64,000 nucleotides of DNA from positions 134,403-198,402 of the forward strand of contig NZ_QREM01000007.1 of assembly GCF_003353015.1 (NCBI RefSeq). Direction: 5' to 3'. The notes below the pieces were generated by a model that worked only from the letters and a program-made list of their open reading frames with translations, was not told the DNA's origin and did no database searches. Position 1 is the stretch's first letter, and each line of letters begins with the position of its first letter. This document shows positions 1 to 14,584 of this stretch, in pieces. This DNA comes from Xanthomonas arboricola (GTDB taxonomy: Bacteria > Pseudomonadota > Gammaproteobacteria > Xanthomonadales > Xanthomonadaceae). Made by a program: the position numbers and the translations under genes.

Positions 1-288
1 GCCGGGCTTGGGTTGCAGGCGTTCCCACAGGATCGGCAGCCGAACGATGTTCATGTGCTTGCCGGCGAAGTAGCGATAATCGCCGGCGGCCGGATACAGG
101 TAGTCGACGTTGAGCACCCCGGGCTTCTGCGAGGATTTGATTTCGGCACCGGACAGGTTGACGCCCGCGTACTTCAGACGGTTCTGTGCCTGTGCGAACG
201 GCATGCCTGCAAGCAGCACGATGACAAGCAGCAGCAAAGACCACGCACGGCTGGACAGCCGGCGTATCGGGGTGGGGGAGGGCAACAT
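1..288 (-). CDS. GH5 endoglucanase (cellulase), C-terminus cut by window edge
   Basis: This is the N-terminal 96 codons of a secreted cellulase; the rest lies left of the window. The start ATG at 288 is preceded by an AGGAG ribosome site. A signal peptide with a Leu/Val-rich core ends near MPFAQA. The mature start, LKYAGVNLSGAE, and the later segment ERLQP match the complete GH5 paralogue at 703-1776 almost position by position, so the family call rests on that neighbour. GH5 cellulases cut internal beta-1,4 bonds of cellulose outside the cell. The catalytic glutamates are not in view. Tandem cellulase genes are a known feature of Xanthomonas. The two genes are separated by 414 bases with a terminator, so they are probably independently transcribed. 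Confidence 0.88.
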   Translation of the reverse strand, partial: MLPSPTPIRRLSSRAWSLLLLVIVLLAGMPFAQAQNRLKYAGVNLSGAEIKSSQKPGVLNVDYLYPAAGDYRYFAGKHMNIVRLPILWERLQPKPG

Positions 289-702
289 GGGTGACTCCTG
301 AAGCATTCGCGGGGGAAATGCAGCGCCCTGGCGTGGACCTGCCACGTGCATGACGGCACTGCATCGCGTTTCACCCTAAGCGCATCCGGACATTCAAACT
401 ACGAATGCGAGGTATCACTTAATTCGAGCTGTGAGCGACTACGCAGTTATTGTCGAACATGCACACGCTTTGTTGTGGTAAAGCGACACCGCGCGGTCAC
501 TCGCATTGCATGCCGATTGCAATCTGCGCCGAATCGCCGCGGAAATCCGCCGCAGTGGTCGCTGGCTCCGGAAGCCTGGCGCCGCTGCCAGTCGTTGGCG
601 GATGTCATCGGCGAGGCCTGGCAGGGCAGGGCGGGGTACGCGCAAAAAAAACGGTGGCCGCAGCACCGGCTGCGACCACCGTGATCGACCTGCCCGCGTG
701 GG
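289..702. other. Intergenic region between the two cellulase genes
   Basis: There is no credible gene here. It should hold the promoter of the minus-strand cellulase that starts at 288, and it holds the terminator of the 703-1776 gene. A weak CRP/Clp-like half-match (TGTGA, six bases, ACGCA) lies near 430-446. It is noted because cellulase genes in this genus are known Clp targets, but the match is only 8 of 10. Confidence 0.5.
644..682 (-). terminator. Intrinsic terminator of the cellulase gene 703-1776
   Basis: On the minus strand a 14-bp stem (669-682 pairing with 651-664, with one G-T pair) closes a CGGT tetraloop. It is followed by a run of eight T (A at 644-651 on the plus strand). It lies about 20 bases after the stop codon. 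Confidence 0.93.
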
Positions 703-1776
703 TTACCTGGTCGCGCGGCGGGCGTACTTGCTCAGGATCGACATCTGCGGCTTGTCGCTGCCGTCCTTGCCCGGCTGCACGGTGAAGAAGTACTCCGGCT
801 TCCACCATGCGCCAGCGGCCCACCAGGTCCAGCCCAGCCACACGTCGCTGTTCTTTTCCATGTAGGTCAGCATGCCTTCCAGCGCCTGGTCGCAGACCGC
901 ATTGTTGGCCGTGCCAAATTCGCCCAGAAAGCCCTTCTGCTTGTTCTCGCGCAGCCAGGCGGTGAAGCCGCGCAGTTTTTCTTCGCCGACCGTGGCGCTG
1001 GTGCACACCGGCTTGGTGCCGCTGTAGTCGTTGTCCAGGTACTGATGCGCTTCGAAGGCCAGGTTGTTGCCCGGGTCCTTGAGGATTTCCAGCGCCTTGG
1101 CATTGGAACCGCCATAGTTGGCGCTGCGCCAGCTGTGCGCGCCGCTGTAGGCGGTGCCCGGCACCAGGATCAGGTTCCTGGCGCCGGTCTTGCGGATCGC
1201 GTTGATCGCGCCTTGCGCCGCGGTTGCCCAGTCGGTGGCGGAAATGCCGTTGGGCTCGTTCATCAGCCCGAAGATCACCGACGTGTCGTCCTTGAATTCC
1301 AGCGCCAACCGCCGCCACAGGTCTGCGACCGCGGCGGCGGGCACCTCGCTGCTGCCGATGCGCTTGCCGTTGTACTTGGCGTAGTTGTGCACATCCAGGA
1401 TCAGGGACTGCTTGTTGGCCTTGGCCGCCGCCACCGATTTCTTCAGCAGCGCCAGTTGCGCCGGGTCCAGGTCGCCGCTGAGCTGCGGTTGCAGGCGCTC
1501 CCACAGGAACGGCAGGCGAATCGTATTCATGCCCTTGCCGGCGAAATAGCTGAAATCCGACGCGGTCGGGTAGATGTAGTCCTTGTACAGGGTGCCGGGT
1601 TTCTTGCGTGAGTTGAACTCGGCGCCGGATAGATTGACGCCGACATACTTCAGGCCGCTGGATTGCTTGTCAGCATGGCCAGGCTCCTTGGCGTACGCCA
1701 GCGGCATTGCGGCCAGCAGGGTCAGTGCGAGTGCGGCACTGCGCAAGGATGGACGGTTGGGGGGAGAGCGGAACAT
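703..1776 (-). CDS. GH5 endoglucanase (cellulase)
   Basis: Secreted endo-beta-1,4-glucanase of glycoside hydrolase family 5, 357 residues. I chose ATG 1776 (MFRSPPNRPS) over the in-frame ATG at 1794 because AAGGAGG sits just 5' of it and inside the longer reading. A signal peptide covers about residues 1-29 (ending PLAYA). GH5 signatures: RLPFLWERL near 87-95, the acid/base glutamate E174 in LMNEPNG, and the nucleophile E286 in GEFG. The chain ends soon after the catalytic barrel, with no linker or cellulose-binding module. It is downstream of, and paralogous to, the cut gene at 1-288. The role is plant cell-wall degradation, inferred from the family. Confidence 0.93.
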   Translation of the reverse strand: MFRSPPNRPSLRSAALALTLLAAMPLAYAKEPGHADKQSSGLKYVGVNLSGAEFNSRKKPGTLYKDYIYPTASDFSYFAGKGMNTIRLPFLWERLQPQLSGDLDPAQLALLKKSVAAAKANKQSLILDVHNYAKYNGKRIGSSEVPAAAVADLWRRLALEFKDDTSVIFGLMNEPNGISATDWATAAQGAINAIRKTGARNLILVPGTAYSGAHSWRSANYGGSNAKALEILKDPGNNLAFEAHQYLDNDYSGTKPVCTSATVGEEKLRGFTAWLRENKQKGFLGEFGTANNAVCDQALEGMLTYMEKNSDVWLGWTWWAAGAWWKPEYFFTVQPGKDGSDKPQMSILSKYARRATR

Positions 1777-2086
1777 GGAAGCCTCCTTCGGCATCGACGT
1801 GGGCGGCCGCAGGGGGAGGGCACGGCCAGCAGGGATGGTGCAGGTCAGGATGGTGCTTGATCAGCCTAGGAGCTCAGGCGTTAGTGCGCCATTCACGCCG
1901 GCAAACGCGGATTTGATCGTGCGCAAACACCTGCAGGGCGCACCATGCCGCTGTGGTCGCGTGCGCAACCCGACCGGCAAGACGCACTGTCGCAGGAGTG
2001 CGACGGGCGCCTGTCTTAAGCTACAGCCCGCTTACTTTTGTCGCCCGCACTGTCGCGGGAGACGTCACATCCCGGAGTCTTTCCCC
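1777..2086. other. Divergent intergenic region, cellulase / alcohol dehydrogenase
   Basis: This should hold the two divergent promoters; no strong consensus boxes were picked out. A small inverted repeat (GTCGCA, 4 bases, TGCGAC) lies at 1989-2004. The sequence around it is partly repeated near 2045-2065 just before the dehydrogenase, so it could be a regulator site. No gene was seen. Confidence 0.35.
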
Positions 2087-3145
2087 ATGAGCCAAGCCCA
2101 CGCGTACGCCGCCCAAACCGCCGATCAGCCGCTTGCACCATTCGTGTTCGAACGACGCGCGCCAGGTCCCAACGATGTGCAGATCGATATCGCCTACTGC
2201 GGTGTGTGCCACTCGGACCTGCATACCGCACGCAACGAATGGCATAACACGCGCTACCCGTCGGTGCCCGGCCACGAGATCGTCGGCCGCGTCACCGCGG
2301 TTGGCGATGCGGTCACCGGCTTCAAGGTCGGCGATCTGGCCGGGGTCGGTTGCATGGTCGACAGCTGCCGCAGCTGCGCGTCCTGTCAGGAAGGCGAAGA
2401 ACAGTATTGCGAGCAGGGCTTCACCGGCACCTATAACGGTCCGATGTTCGGCGGTGGCGAGAACACCTATGGCGGCTACTCGGATCACATCGTGGTCGAC
2501 CAGAAGTACGTGCTGCGCATCTCGCACAGCGACAACCTGGCCGCGGTCGCGCCGCTGCTGTGCGCCGGCATCACCACCTATTCGCCGCTGGCGCACTGGA
2601 AGGTCGGTCCCGGCCAGAAGGTGGGCGTGGTCGGTCTGGGCGGGCTGGGCCACATGGCGGTGAAGATCGCCAAGGCGATGGGTGCCACGGTGGTGCTGTT
2701 CACCACCTCCGAGAGCAAGCGTGCCGACGCCATGCGCCTGGGTGCCAGCGAAGTGGTGATCTCCAGGGACGAGGCGCAGATGGCCGCGCAGACCAACACG
2801 CTGGACTTCATCCTCAACACCGTGGCCGCGCCGCACAACCTGGACCCGTTCCTCAATGCGCTCAAGCGCGACGGCGCGATGGTGCTGGTCGGTGTGCCCG
2901 AGCAGTCGCATCCTTCGCCGAGCGTGTTCAACCTGGTCATGAAGCGCCGCACCCTGGCCGGTTCGTTGATCGGCGGTATCCGCCAGACCCAGGAAATGCT
3001 GGATTTCTGCGCCAAGCACAACATCGTCTCGGACATCGAGACCATTCGCGCCGACCAGATCAACGAGGCCTATGAGCGCATGCTCAAGAGCGATGTGAAG
3101 TATCGCTTCGTGATCGACATGGCCACGCTGGACAAGGCGGCCTGA
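2087..3145 (+). CDS. Zinc-dependent alcohol dehydrogenase (CAD/YahK-type)
   Basis: A 352-residue medium-chain dehydrogenase/reductase, probably an NADPH-linked aldehyde reductase or alcohol dehydrogenase in the cytoplasm. The catalytic zinc site is visible as C41 in GVCHSD and H63-E64 in GHEIVG. The structural zinc site is four cysteines, C94, C97, C100 and C108. The cofactor fold is GLGGLGHMAV near residue 186. I chose the ATG at 2087, after CCGGAG, over an upstream in-frame start at 1583 that would run back through the cellulase leader. The length is normal for the cinnamyl alcohol dehydrogenase/YahK branch. The substrate is not predictable from sequence. It appears to be a single-gene unit. 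Confidence 0.93.
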   Translation: MSQAHAYAAQTADQPLAPFVFERRAPGPNDVQIDIAYCGVCHSDLHTARNEWHNTRYPSVPGHEIVGRVTAVGDAVTGFKVGDLAGVGCMVDSCRSCASCQEGEEQYCEQGFTGTYNGPMFGGGENTYGGYSDHIVVDQKYVLRISHSDNLAAVAPLLCAGITTYSPLAHWKVGPGQKVGVVGLGGLGHMAVKIAKAMGATVVLFTTSESKRADAMRLGASEVVISRDEAQMAAQTNTLDFILNTVAAPHNLDPFLNALKRDGAMVLVGVPEQSHPSPSVFNLVMKRRTLAGSLIGGIRQTQEMLDFCAKHNIVSDIETIRADQINEAYERMLKSDVKYRFVIDMATLDKAA

Positions 3146-3315
3146 TCGCCCGGCGCGCCTGGCAGCGATGCAGCCCTGCCACAGGGCTGCACGTCAGGTG
3201 GTCGCGCGATGGATTACAGCGTGGACGCGGCAGTGGCCGCGCCCACGCTGCTGCCGGATGAGACCCGGCGACCGCCTCTAGGATCGATCGCCGGAGCGCG
3301 ACGTGATCAACCCGG

Positions 3316-4422
3316 TCAGGCGCCCTGCGCAACGGCCACCCTGCCGTCCTGCGCCGGATAAGGCGACACCAGCGGCGTCGCGGGGCGTGTGGTGCGCGCC
3401 AGCAGGGGTGCGCAAAACAGCAGGTTCAGTGCAGGCAGGCGGCCCGGCGTGCGTAGCAGGCACAGCACCGTCGGCGCCAGCACGCCGGTGCCCAACAAGG
3501 CGAAGAACAGCAGCGACCCATCGTGGATCCAGCGCGGCAGCAGGTAGGCCAGCACGATGAAGGGCGGGAAGTGGCTCAGGTAGAACACCACCGAGTTGCG
3601 GCCCACATAGCGGATCGCCTGCGCGGCCGGTTGCCGGTTCGCCCACATCGCCGCGGCGATCAGCAGCGGCAGCGCGATCAGCACCAGCGGCAGGTAGCCG
3701 ATCCAGATGCCCTGCAGCGCGGTGAGGTTGGCGATCAGCACGATGGCGCACAGGCTCAGGCACGACAGCGGCCAGATCCAGCGCGGTGCCTGCCCTAGCA
3801 GTGCCGGCACCCGGCCGGCCAGCAGCGTGCCGATGTAGAAGAACGCAAAGTAATAGAACGGATCGGCACCCTGGCGCAGCAGCGGCCCCAGGCAGACCGA
3901 GCCGAGCACGGTCGTGGCCAGCACCCACGGCGCCGGCAGCCGGCGCAGCAACGGCATCAGCACCAGGAACACGAACAGGTAGAACAGGAACCAGGTCAGC
4001 GCCACGTTGCCGACCGCGATCCTGCCCAGATCCAGCCAGGCGATGGGTTCGGCCTTGGCCAGCACCGAGCCTGCCTCGCGCAGGGCGAAGATCAGCACCG
4101 ACCAGAGCAGGTAGGGGTACAGCACATGCCGCAGCTTGCCGCCGAGGTAGGGCGCGATGCCCTTGTCCAGCCCACGTGCCACGAACAGGCCCGAGAGCAG
4201 GAACATCAGCTGCATGCGCAGCGGCGCCAGCGAGCGGTTGAGGTGCTCGATCGACAGCATCAGGGCACTGGCTTGCTCAGTCGTGCCGCCACGCAGTTCC
4301 GGGTAGGCATCGAAGGCGAAGCCATAGGCGTGCAGCACGATCACCATCAATACGCTGGCGCCGCGGAGCCAGTCCACCCAGTCGTCGCGTCCTTGTTGGC
4401 TGGTAGCGAGTTGCTGCGTCAT
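3316..4422 (-). CDS. Acyltransferase family 3 membrane protein
   Basis: An integral membrane protein of 368 residues with about ten hydrophobic segments. It opens with DWLRGASVLMVIVLHAYG, the usual first membrane helix of acyltransferase family 3 (Pfam PF01757), which includes the conserved histidine. Such proteins move acetyl, succinyl or other acyl groups onto exported sugars or glycans. The acceptor is unknown; a periplasmic glucan or surface polysaccharide is possible given the genus. The ATG at 4422 follows AAGGAAG. The frame stays open upstream to 4662, but that part (many Arg, no membrane character) is unlikely to be coding. A perfect CRP/Clp-type palindrome lies 207 bases upstream. 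Confidence 0.85.
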   Translation of the reverse strand: MTQQLATSQQGRDDWVDWLRGASVLMVIVLHAYGFAFDAYPELRGGTTEQASALMLSIEHLNRSLAPLRMQLMFLLSGLFVARGLDKGIAPYLGGKLRHVLYPYLLWSVLIFALREAGSVLAKAEPIAWLDLGRIAVGNVALTWFLFYLFVFLVLMPLLRRLPAPWVLATTVLGSVCLGPLLRQGADPFYYFAFFYIGTLLAGRVPALLGQAPRWIWPLSCLSLCAIVLIANLTALQGIWIGYLPLVLIALPLLIAAAMWANRQPAAQAIRYVGRNSVVFYLSHFPPFIVLAYLLPRWIHDGSLLFFALLGTGVLAPTVLCLLRTPGRLPALNLLFCAPLLARTTRPATPLVSPYPAQDGRVAVAQGA

Positions 4423-5090
4423 GAGGTTGCTTCCTTGGTGAGGCCCACGGCTTCGCCGCCGCATGGCGCGGCGACACGTGAACGAGGTCTGGGGTCCACG
4501 GTGGCGGCGTTGTCCGCACCTGGGATGGAACCGACTGCCGTCACTGCCCAGGACATCCAGCTCGGCGCAGAACGTCCTGCGCGTCGGTGGTGATTGGTCA
4601 GGAGCGGATGCTGTGGCGACAGCGGTTATGTGACTTAAATCACACTTCCACAGAGGGTGCAATCGTCGAGGCTGCAGATCGCTGCAGGCCTGCGTGCATG
4701 CCGATTACCAGCGCCTGGCTGCCTGTAGCGCCTTGCACGGCGGATGGGCGCTTGGGCCTGCCGCCGCCATTTACCGGCCGGGCGCGTGTCCGGCGCGGCG
4801 CCGAGGGGGAATAACCTGGCCTGGTCGTCGCGCGCTGCGGGCCGGATGGGACACGACCTTGCCGAGGCGGTGGGGGGCAGTGCGCGTGGAGGCGCCCGGC
4901 CGGCGGGGCAGTCAGGGTCTTGCCCCGGTCTTGAGCCGGGCGGGGCATGCGCGCGCGTACGCGCGGGTTCCGTGCCGTGGATGCGGCATCCGGCAGCGCC
5001 ATGCGGCCCTGCCGCCCATGCAGCGTGCGGCTTGCCCGCACGCAGTGCGACAACCGGCGACAGGCGCGTCGCCTGTGCGCCGGTCAGCCC
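4423..5090. other. Intergenic region acyltransferase / gltD
   Basis: There are 668 bases without a credible gene. Open frames on both strands here are Arg/Pro/Gly-rich with no family signature. It contains the CRP/Clp-type site at 4629-4644, a 14-bp perfect palindrome of alternating C and G around TA at 4952-4965, and GCCCCG/CGGGGC inverted repeats near 4922-4947 that may end gltD transcription. Confidence 0.4.
4629..4644. promoter_or_regulatory. Perfect CRP/Clp-type binding site
   Basis: TGTGA, six bases, TCACA: all ten consensus positions match. Clp is the CRP homologue of Xanthomonas and binds this consensus. The site lies 207 bases upstream of the acyltransferase ATG at 4422. The next gene on the other side (gltD) is transcribed the same way and ends at 5091, so the acyltransferase is the only obvious target. 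Binding is inferred. Confidence 0.65.
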
Positions 5091-11174
<6,084 letters not shown>

Positions 11175-11343
11175 GTCTGCCTCTTTGCGATCTGGGAGAG
11201 CGGCGACGACGTTGCAGCGCTCGATCCGTGGAGCGTTTCGAAGAGGTCACCGGATGATCGACTAGACCACAGTTGATGCGGTGCCGCAATACACCGTTAC
11301 AGCTGCAACGAGGGCGGTCGCAAGGCCTTGTTCCAGCGGGCTG

Positions 11344-11366
11344 GGCGCCTGTCGCCGACAGGCGCC
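11344..11366 (-). terminator. Hairpin after the I78 lipoprotein gene
   Basis: A perfect 10-bp stem (GGCGCCTGTC with GACAGGCGCC) has a 3-base loop and sits 10 bases after the stop of the 11377-11757 gene. There is no T run, so it may end transcription only weakly or protect the mRNA end. Confidence 0.5.
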
Positions 11367-11376
11367 GGGGCAGGGC

Positions 11377-11757
11377 TCAGCCGCAACGCACCGAGGCGAT
11401 CACGTTCTTGGCGTCCACTTCCAGGTTCAGCCGCTCGCCGTTGAACTCCATCGTGGTCATCTGGCCGGGTTTGAGCACGCGCACCGATTTGGCGCCGGCA
11501 TCGTTGCGGGCCTGTTCGCTCACCGCCTCGGTCAGCGCCTGGCCGACCAGCGACTGCACCTGGGTGGCATCGCAGCTGCCGATCGGCGGTGCCTCGGGCG
11601 CGGCGGCCGGTGCCGGTGCGGCGGCTTGTTCGGCGGCTTGCTGCGCCTTGGCGGAGACGGCTTCCTGCTCGTCCGGTTGCGGTGAACCGCAGGCACTCAA
11701 TGCCGCCAGCACGACCAGGGTACAGGCCAGGCGGGCGGTAGGCAGGACAGCGCGCAT
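11377..11757 (-). CDS. I78-family peptidase inhibitor lipoprotein
   Basis: A 126-residue predicted lipoprotein. The lipobox is LSAC with the lipidated cysteine near residue 22, followed by an Ala/Glu/Pro-rich linker and a small domain ending VRCG. The core matches the I78 inhibitor family (Pfam PF11720): a cysteine in SCDATQVQSLVGQ, then VRVLKPGQMTTMEFNGERLN and a closing Cys-Gly. The two cysteines probably form the family's disulfide. I78 proteins inhibit serine peptidases in the periplasm. The start ATG at 11757 follows TGGAG. A divergent second member lies at 14585-14929. The role is inferred from family only. Confidence 0.85.
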   Translation of the reverse strand: MRAVLPTARLACTLVVLAALSACGSPQPDEQEAVSAKAQQAAEQAAAPAPAAAPEAPPIGSCDATQVQSLVGQALTEAVSEQARNDAGAKSVRVLKPGQMTTMEFNGERLNLEVDAKNVIASVRCG

Positions 11758-11905
11758 CGATGACTCCAGCACAATGAGGGAAGCCCAAGCATAAGCAGAA
11801 AACCCGCCCGCAGGCATGGCTTGCCCACATGGCGTTGCCACGGCGTTGACGCAGCCTAGTCCCGCCCGGCTCAACAATCGGCGCCTGTCCTTCGATCCGT
11901 GCGCA

Positions 11906-13117
11906 ATGAAAGCCAAACGTGTTCTTCGCAATGCTGCAGCCACCGCCAGCGCCGCCGGCAAGCTGGCCACCGTTGCTGCCGGCGCGGTGGCCGCCACGGC
12001 CGCGGTGGCAAGCGTGGCCGCGGTTGCCCAGGCCAAGGCCACTGCGCGCGCTGCAGGGCTCACCTACGTCAACGACCAGCAGCCCGGCATCAGCCGCCGC
12101 AAGGCCGGCAAGAGCTTCAGTTACCGCAGTGCGGACGGACAACGCGTGGCCGATGCCGACACCTTGCAGCGTATCCGCGCCCTGGCCATTCCGCCGGCGT
12201 ATACCGAGGTGTGGATCTGCGCCAAGCCCAACGGCCATCTGCAGGCCACCGGCCGCGATGCGCGCAGGCGCAAGCAGTACCGCTACCACGCCGACTGGGC
12301 GCAGGTGCGTGGCGAAGGCAAGTTTGAACGGGTGATCGCCTTCGGCACCGCGCTGCCCAAGCTGCGCCGGCGGCTGCGACGCGATCTGGTCCTGCCGGGC
12401 TTCCCGCGCGAGAAGGTGCTGGCCATCGTGGTGGCGTTGCTGGCCGACACCCTGGTGCGCGTGGGCAATGCCGAATATGCGCGCAGCAATCGTTCCTACG
12501 GGCTGACCACCTTGCGCAACCGGCATATGGAATTCCTGCGCGGCGGGCGTGCGCGGCTGAAGTTCCGCGGCAAGAGCGGCCAGGACCACGACATCGAAGT
12601 GGACGACAAGCAACTGGTCAAACTGATCCGCGAATGCCAGCAATTGCCGGGGCAATCGCTGTTCCAGTACCGCGATGACGACGGCCAGCTGCAACCGGTG
12701 GATTCGGGCGAGGTCAACGACTACCTGCGCGAGGCGATGGGCGAGGATTTCACCGCCAAGGATTTCCGCACCTGGGGCGGCACCCTGGCCGCGCTGCAAC
12801 GTCTGGCACGGCTGCCGCTGCCAGAGCGCATGAGCGAGCGCGCGCTGACCCAGGTGCAGAACGATGTCATCCGCGAAGTGGCTGATGCGCTTGGCAACAC
12901 GCCTTCGGTGTGCCGCAAGGCCTATATCGACCCATGCGTGTTCGAAGGCTGGCGTGCCGGCCAGCTGCAGGCCATGGCCACCGGCGTGCGCGGCGAGCGT
13001 CAGTGGGAGGCGGCCACGCTGCGCTTCCTGACCGACTCGCGCAGCAAGGCACGCAAGACCAGCAGCAAACCCCGCAAGGCGGCCGGGCCGCGCGCGCGGC
13101 GTGCGGCATCGGCCTGA
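11906..13117 (+). CDS. DNA topoisomerase IB (poxvirus-like)
   Basis: A 403-residue type IB topoisomerase that relaxes supercoils through a 3'-phosphotyrosine. The catalytic tyrosine is Y340 in CRKAYIDP. Other active-site blocks are visible: VGNAEYARSNRSYGLTTLR (with arginines), the FRGKSG lysine and KDFRTWGGT. The first 55 or so residues are an unusual Ala/Val-rich stretch, nearly AxxA repeats, before the family domain begins around LTYVNDQQPGI. The Lys/Arg-rich tail looks DNA-binding. I chose the ATG at 11906 because the frame upstream lacks family character, though a later start that skips the Ala-rich part cannot be excluded. It converges on the methyltransferase with a 2-base gap. Confidence 0.92.
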   Translation: MKAKRVLRNAAATASAAGKLATVAAGAVAATAAVASVAAVAQAKATARAAGLTYVNDQQPGISRRKAGKSFSYRSADGQRVADADTLQRIRALAIPPAYTEVWICAKPNGHLQATGRDARRRKQYRYHADWAQVRGEGKFERVIAFGTALPKLRRRLRRDLVLPGFPREKVLAIVVALLADTLVRVGNAEYARSNRSYGLTTLRNRHMEFLRGGRARLKFRGKSGQDHDIEVDDKQLVKLIRECQQLPGQSLFQYRDDDGQLQPVDSGEVNDYLREAMGEDFTAKDFRTWGGTLAALQRLARLPLPERMSERALTQVQNDVIREVADALGNTPSVCRKAYIDPCVFEGWRAGQLQAMATGVRGERQWEAATLRFLTDSRSKARKTSSKPRKAAGPRARRAASA

Positions 13118-13119
13118 GG

Positions 13120-13698
13120 CTAGCGTCGACAGGCGCGATGCTGGATGCGGTAGGTCGTCGCGGGCGGCACGTTACGGTAGGTGCGCCCGATCCTGACGGC
13201 CTCCAGATCCAGCGCGTCGAGAATCCGTGCCGGCACCGAGCACTTGAATCCGTAGGTAAACAAGTACAGCCGGCCGCCCGGCTTCAACTGCAGGAAGGCG
13301 CCACGCAAGACCGCGGCCACCTGCTGCGCCGGCATGTTCAACAAGCCCAGGCCGCAGACCACGGCGTCGACGCAAGAGCCATCGATGCGGGGCATCGACT
13401 CCAGATCGGCAACATCCATCTGCAGCAAGCGTGCATGTGGAAAGCGCTGCCTGAGCAACGCAGAGAACGCGGCGTTGTACTCGAGCAGGATGAGGTTCTT
13501 CTCGCGCACGCCCTTGTCGATCATCGCCTGGGTGAACACGCCGGTGCCCGGCCCGAGTTCGAGGACGCGGCCGGTCTGTTCCGACAATTCGGAAGTGATG
13601 ATGGAAGCGAGTGCGCGTCCGGAGGGGAGTATCGCGGCAACGGAGCTGGGTGCGGTGAGCCATTCGCGAAAAAACGACGTCATATACGAACGCGCCAT
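13120..13698 (-). CDS. PmtA-like phospholipid N-methyltransferase
   Basis: A 192-residue class I SAM-dependent methyltransferase. The SAM site is RVLELGPGTGVFTQAM near residues 44-59, with an acidic LLEYN after the second strand and LKPGGRLYLFTYG later. The N-terminus, SFFREWLTAPSSVAAILPSGRAL, resembles the membrane-binding segment of PmtA enzymes, which methylate phosphatidylethanolamine. Xanthomonas campestris is known to make methylated PE with such an enzyme. The ATG at 13698 follows GAGG. An rRNA-methyltransferase-like member of the same fold is the alternative. The substrate is inferred. Confidence 0.75.
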   Translation of the reverse strand: MARSYMTSFFREWLTAPSSVAAILPSGRALASIITSELSEQTGRVLELGPGTGVFTQAMIDKGVREKNLILLEYNAAFSALLRQRFPHARLLQMDVADLESMPRIDGSCVDAVVCGLGLLNMPAQQVAAVLRGAFLQLKPGGRLYLFTYGFKCSVPARILDALDLEAVRIGRTYRNVPPATTYRIQHRACRR

Positions 13699-14584
13699 CT
13701 ATCCTCACAACATTTGAAAGAGTTCGTTCAAGCGGCATCTGCGCACAGCGACGCAGATGCGCAATCATGCGAAAAACAAGGCTAAAGCAAGACGCTGTCC
13801 GCCGTCTGTCCTGACTGCCAATCGGCCACGAAAGTTCAGGTTGTCATCAGCATCGGTGCGTTGGCGATGCCATGTGCGCGCCGCACGATGGCGTCATCGT
13901 CGGGATGATGTGCGGGCGATCGCCACTGCAGGCGATCGCCGGATGCACTGCGCGGCGCCTGCACAACTGCCTGCATCGCGCGGGCGTGCGACAGGCAGGC
14001 TGCGCCTTGGAAGCAGTGCATGAATCGTGCAGCGGCTGCGCACCGACGGCAGCGGCAATGGCATGCCGTGGTACATCGTGCGCACGCTGGACAACCGGCA
14101 GATCACGCTTGCTGTGTCCCGGCCCGAATGCACCGAGGTCGTTTGCACGCGTTGTCCAACCGACGCGTGCAATGGCACGCTGGTCCGGCGTCATCCAGTG
14201 TGCGGTGTCGGCAGGAAACAGGCCGGGCGACGTGAGCCGCGACGACCGGCAGGGCGATAGCGCGCTGGGCGCGGACGGTGGCCAATGCCAGGGCACGGTC
14301 CAGGGCAGCTGCCTGCACGCAGCAACTGCCGCCGAACGTATCGCTGATCCGCTGGAACGTGACCAGCACCGTGGCGATGCCTGGCGGCATGCTGCTGCCT
14401 GCATCGGCGGCCGGACCCGACGCGGATTGACGCCGATGGACGCGATTGCGCTGAGTGGCGGATTGGCCGGCTGGTCGGCGTTGGGTGGGGTGGTGGTCCC
14501 GGCGGCTGCAGACGACGCAACGTGCCCGCTGTGCGTCGCCTGCCGGGGGACGGCGCTGCGTAGCGCCGGAGCCGGCGACTGGCC
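13699..14584. other. 886 bases without a supported gene
   Basis: Several overlapping open frames exist on both strands (the longest is 13872-14597 plus). None has a ribosome site, a family signature or normal composition; they are rich in Cys, Arg, His and Ala. Two copies of the 10-bp palindrome GGCGATCGCC lie at 13915-13924 and 13931-13940, six bases apart. It may be gene remnant sequence; nothing else was seen. Confidence 0.4.

Noticed and set aside
4640..5053. 137-codon open frame downstream of gltD
   Set aside because: Arg/Pro-rich, no ribosome site and no family; likely chance in GC-rich DNA.
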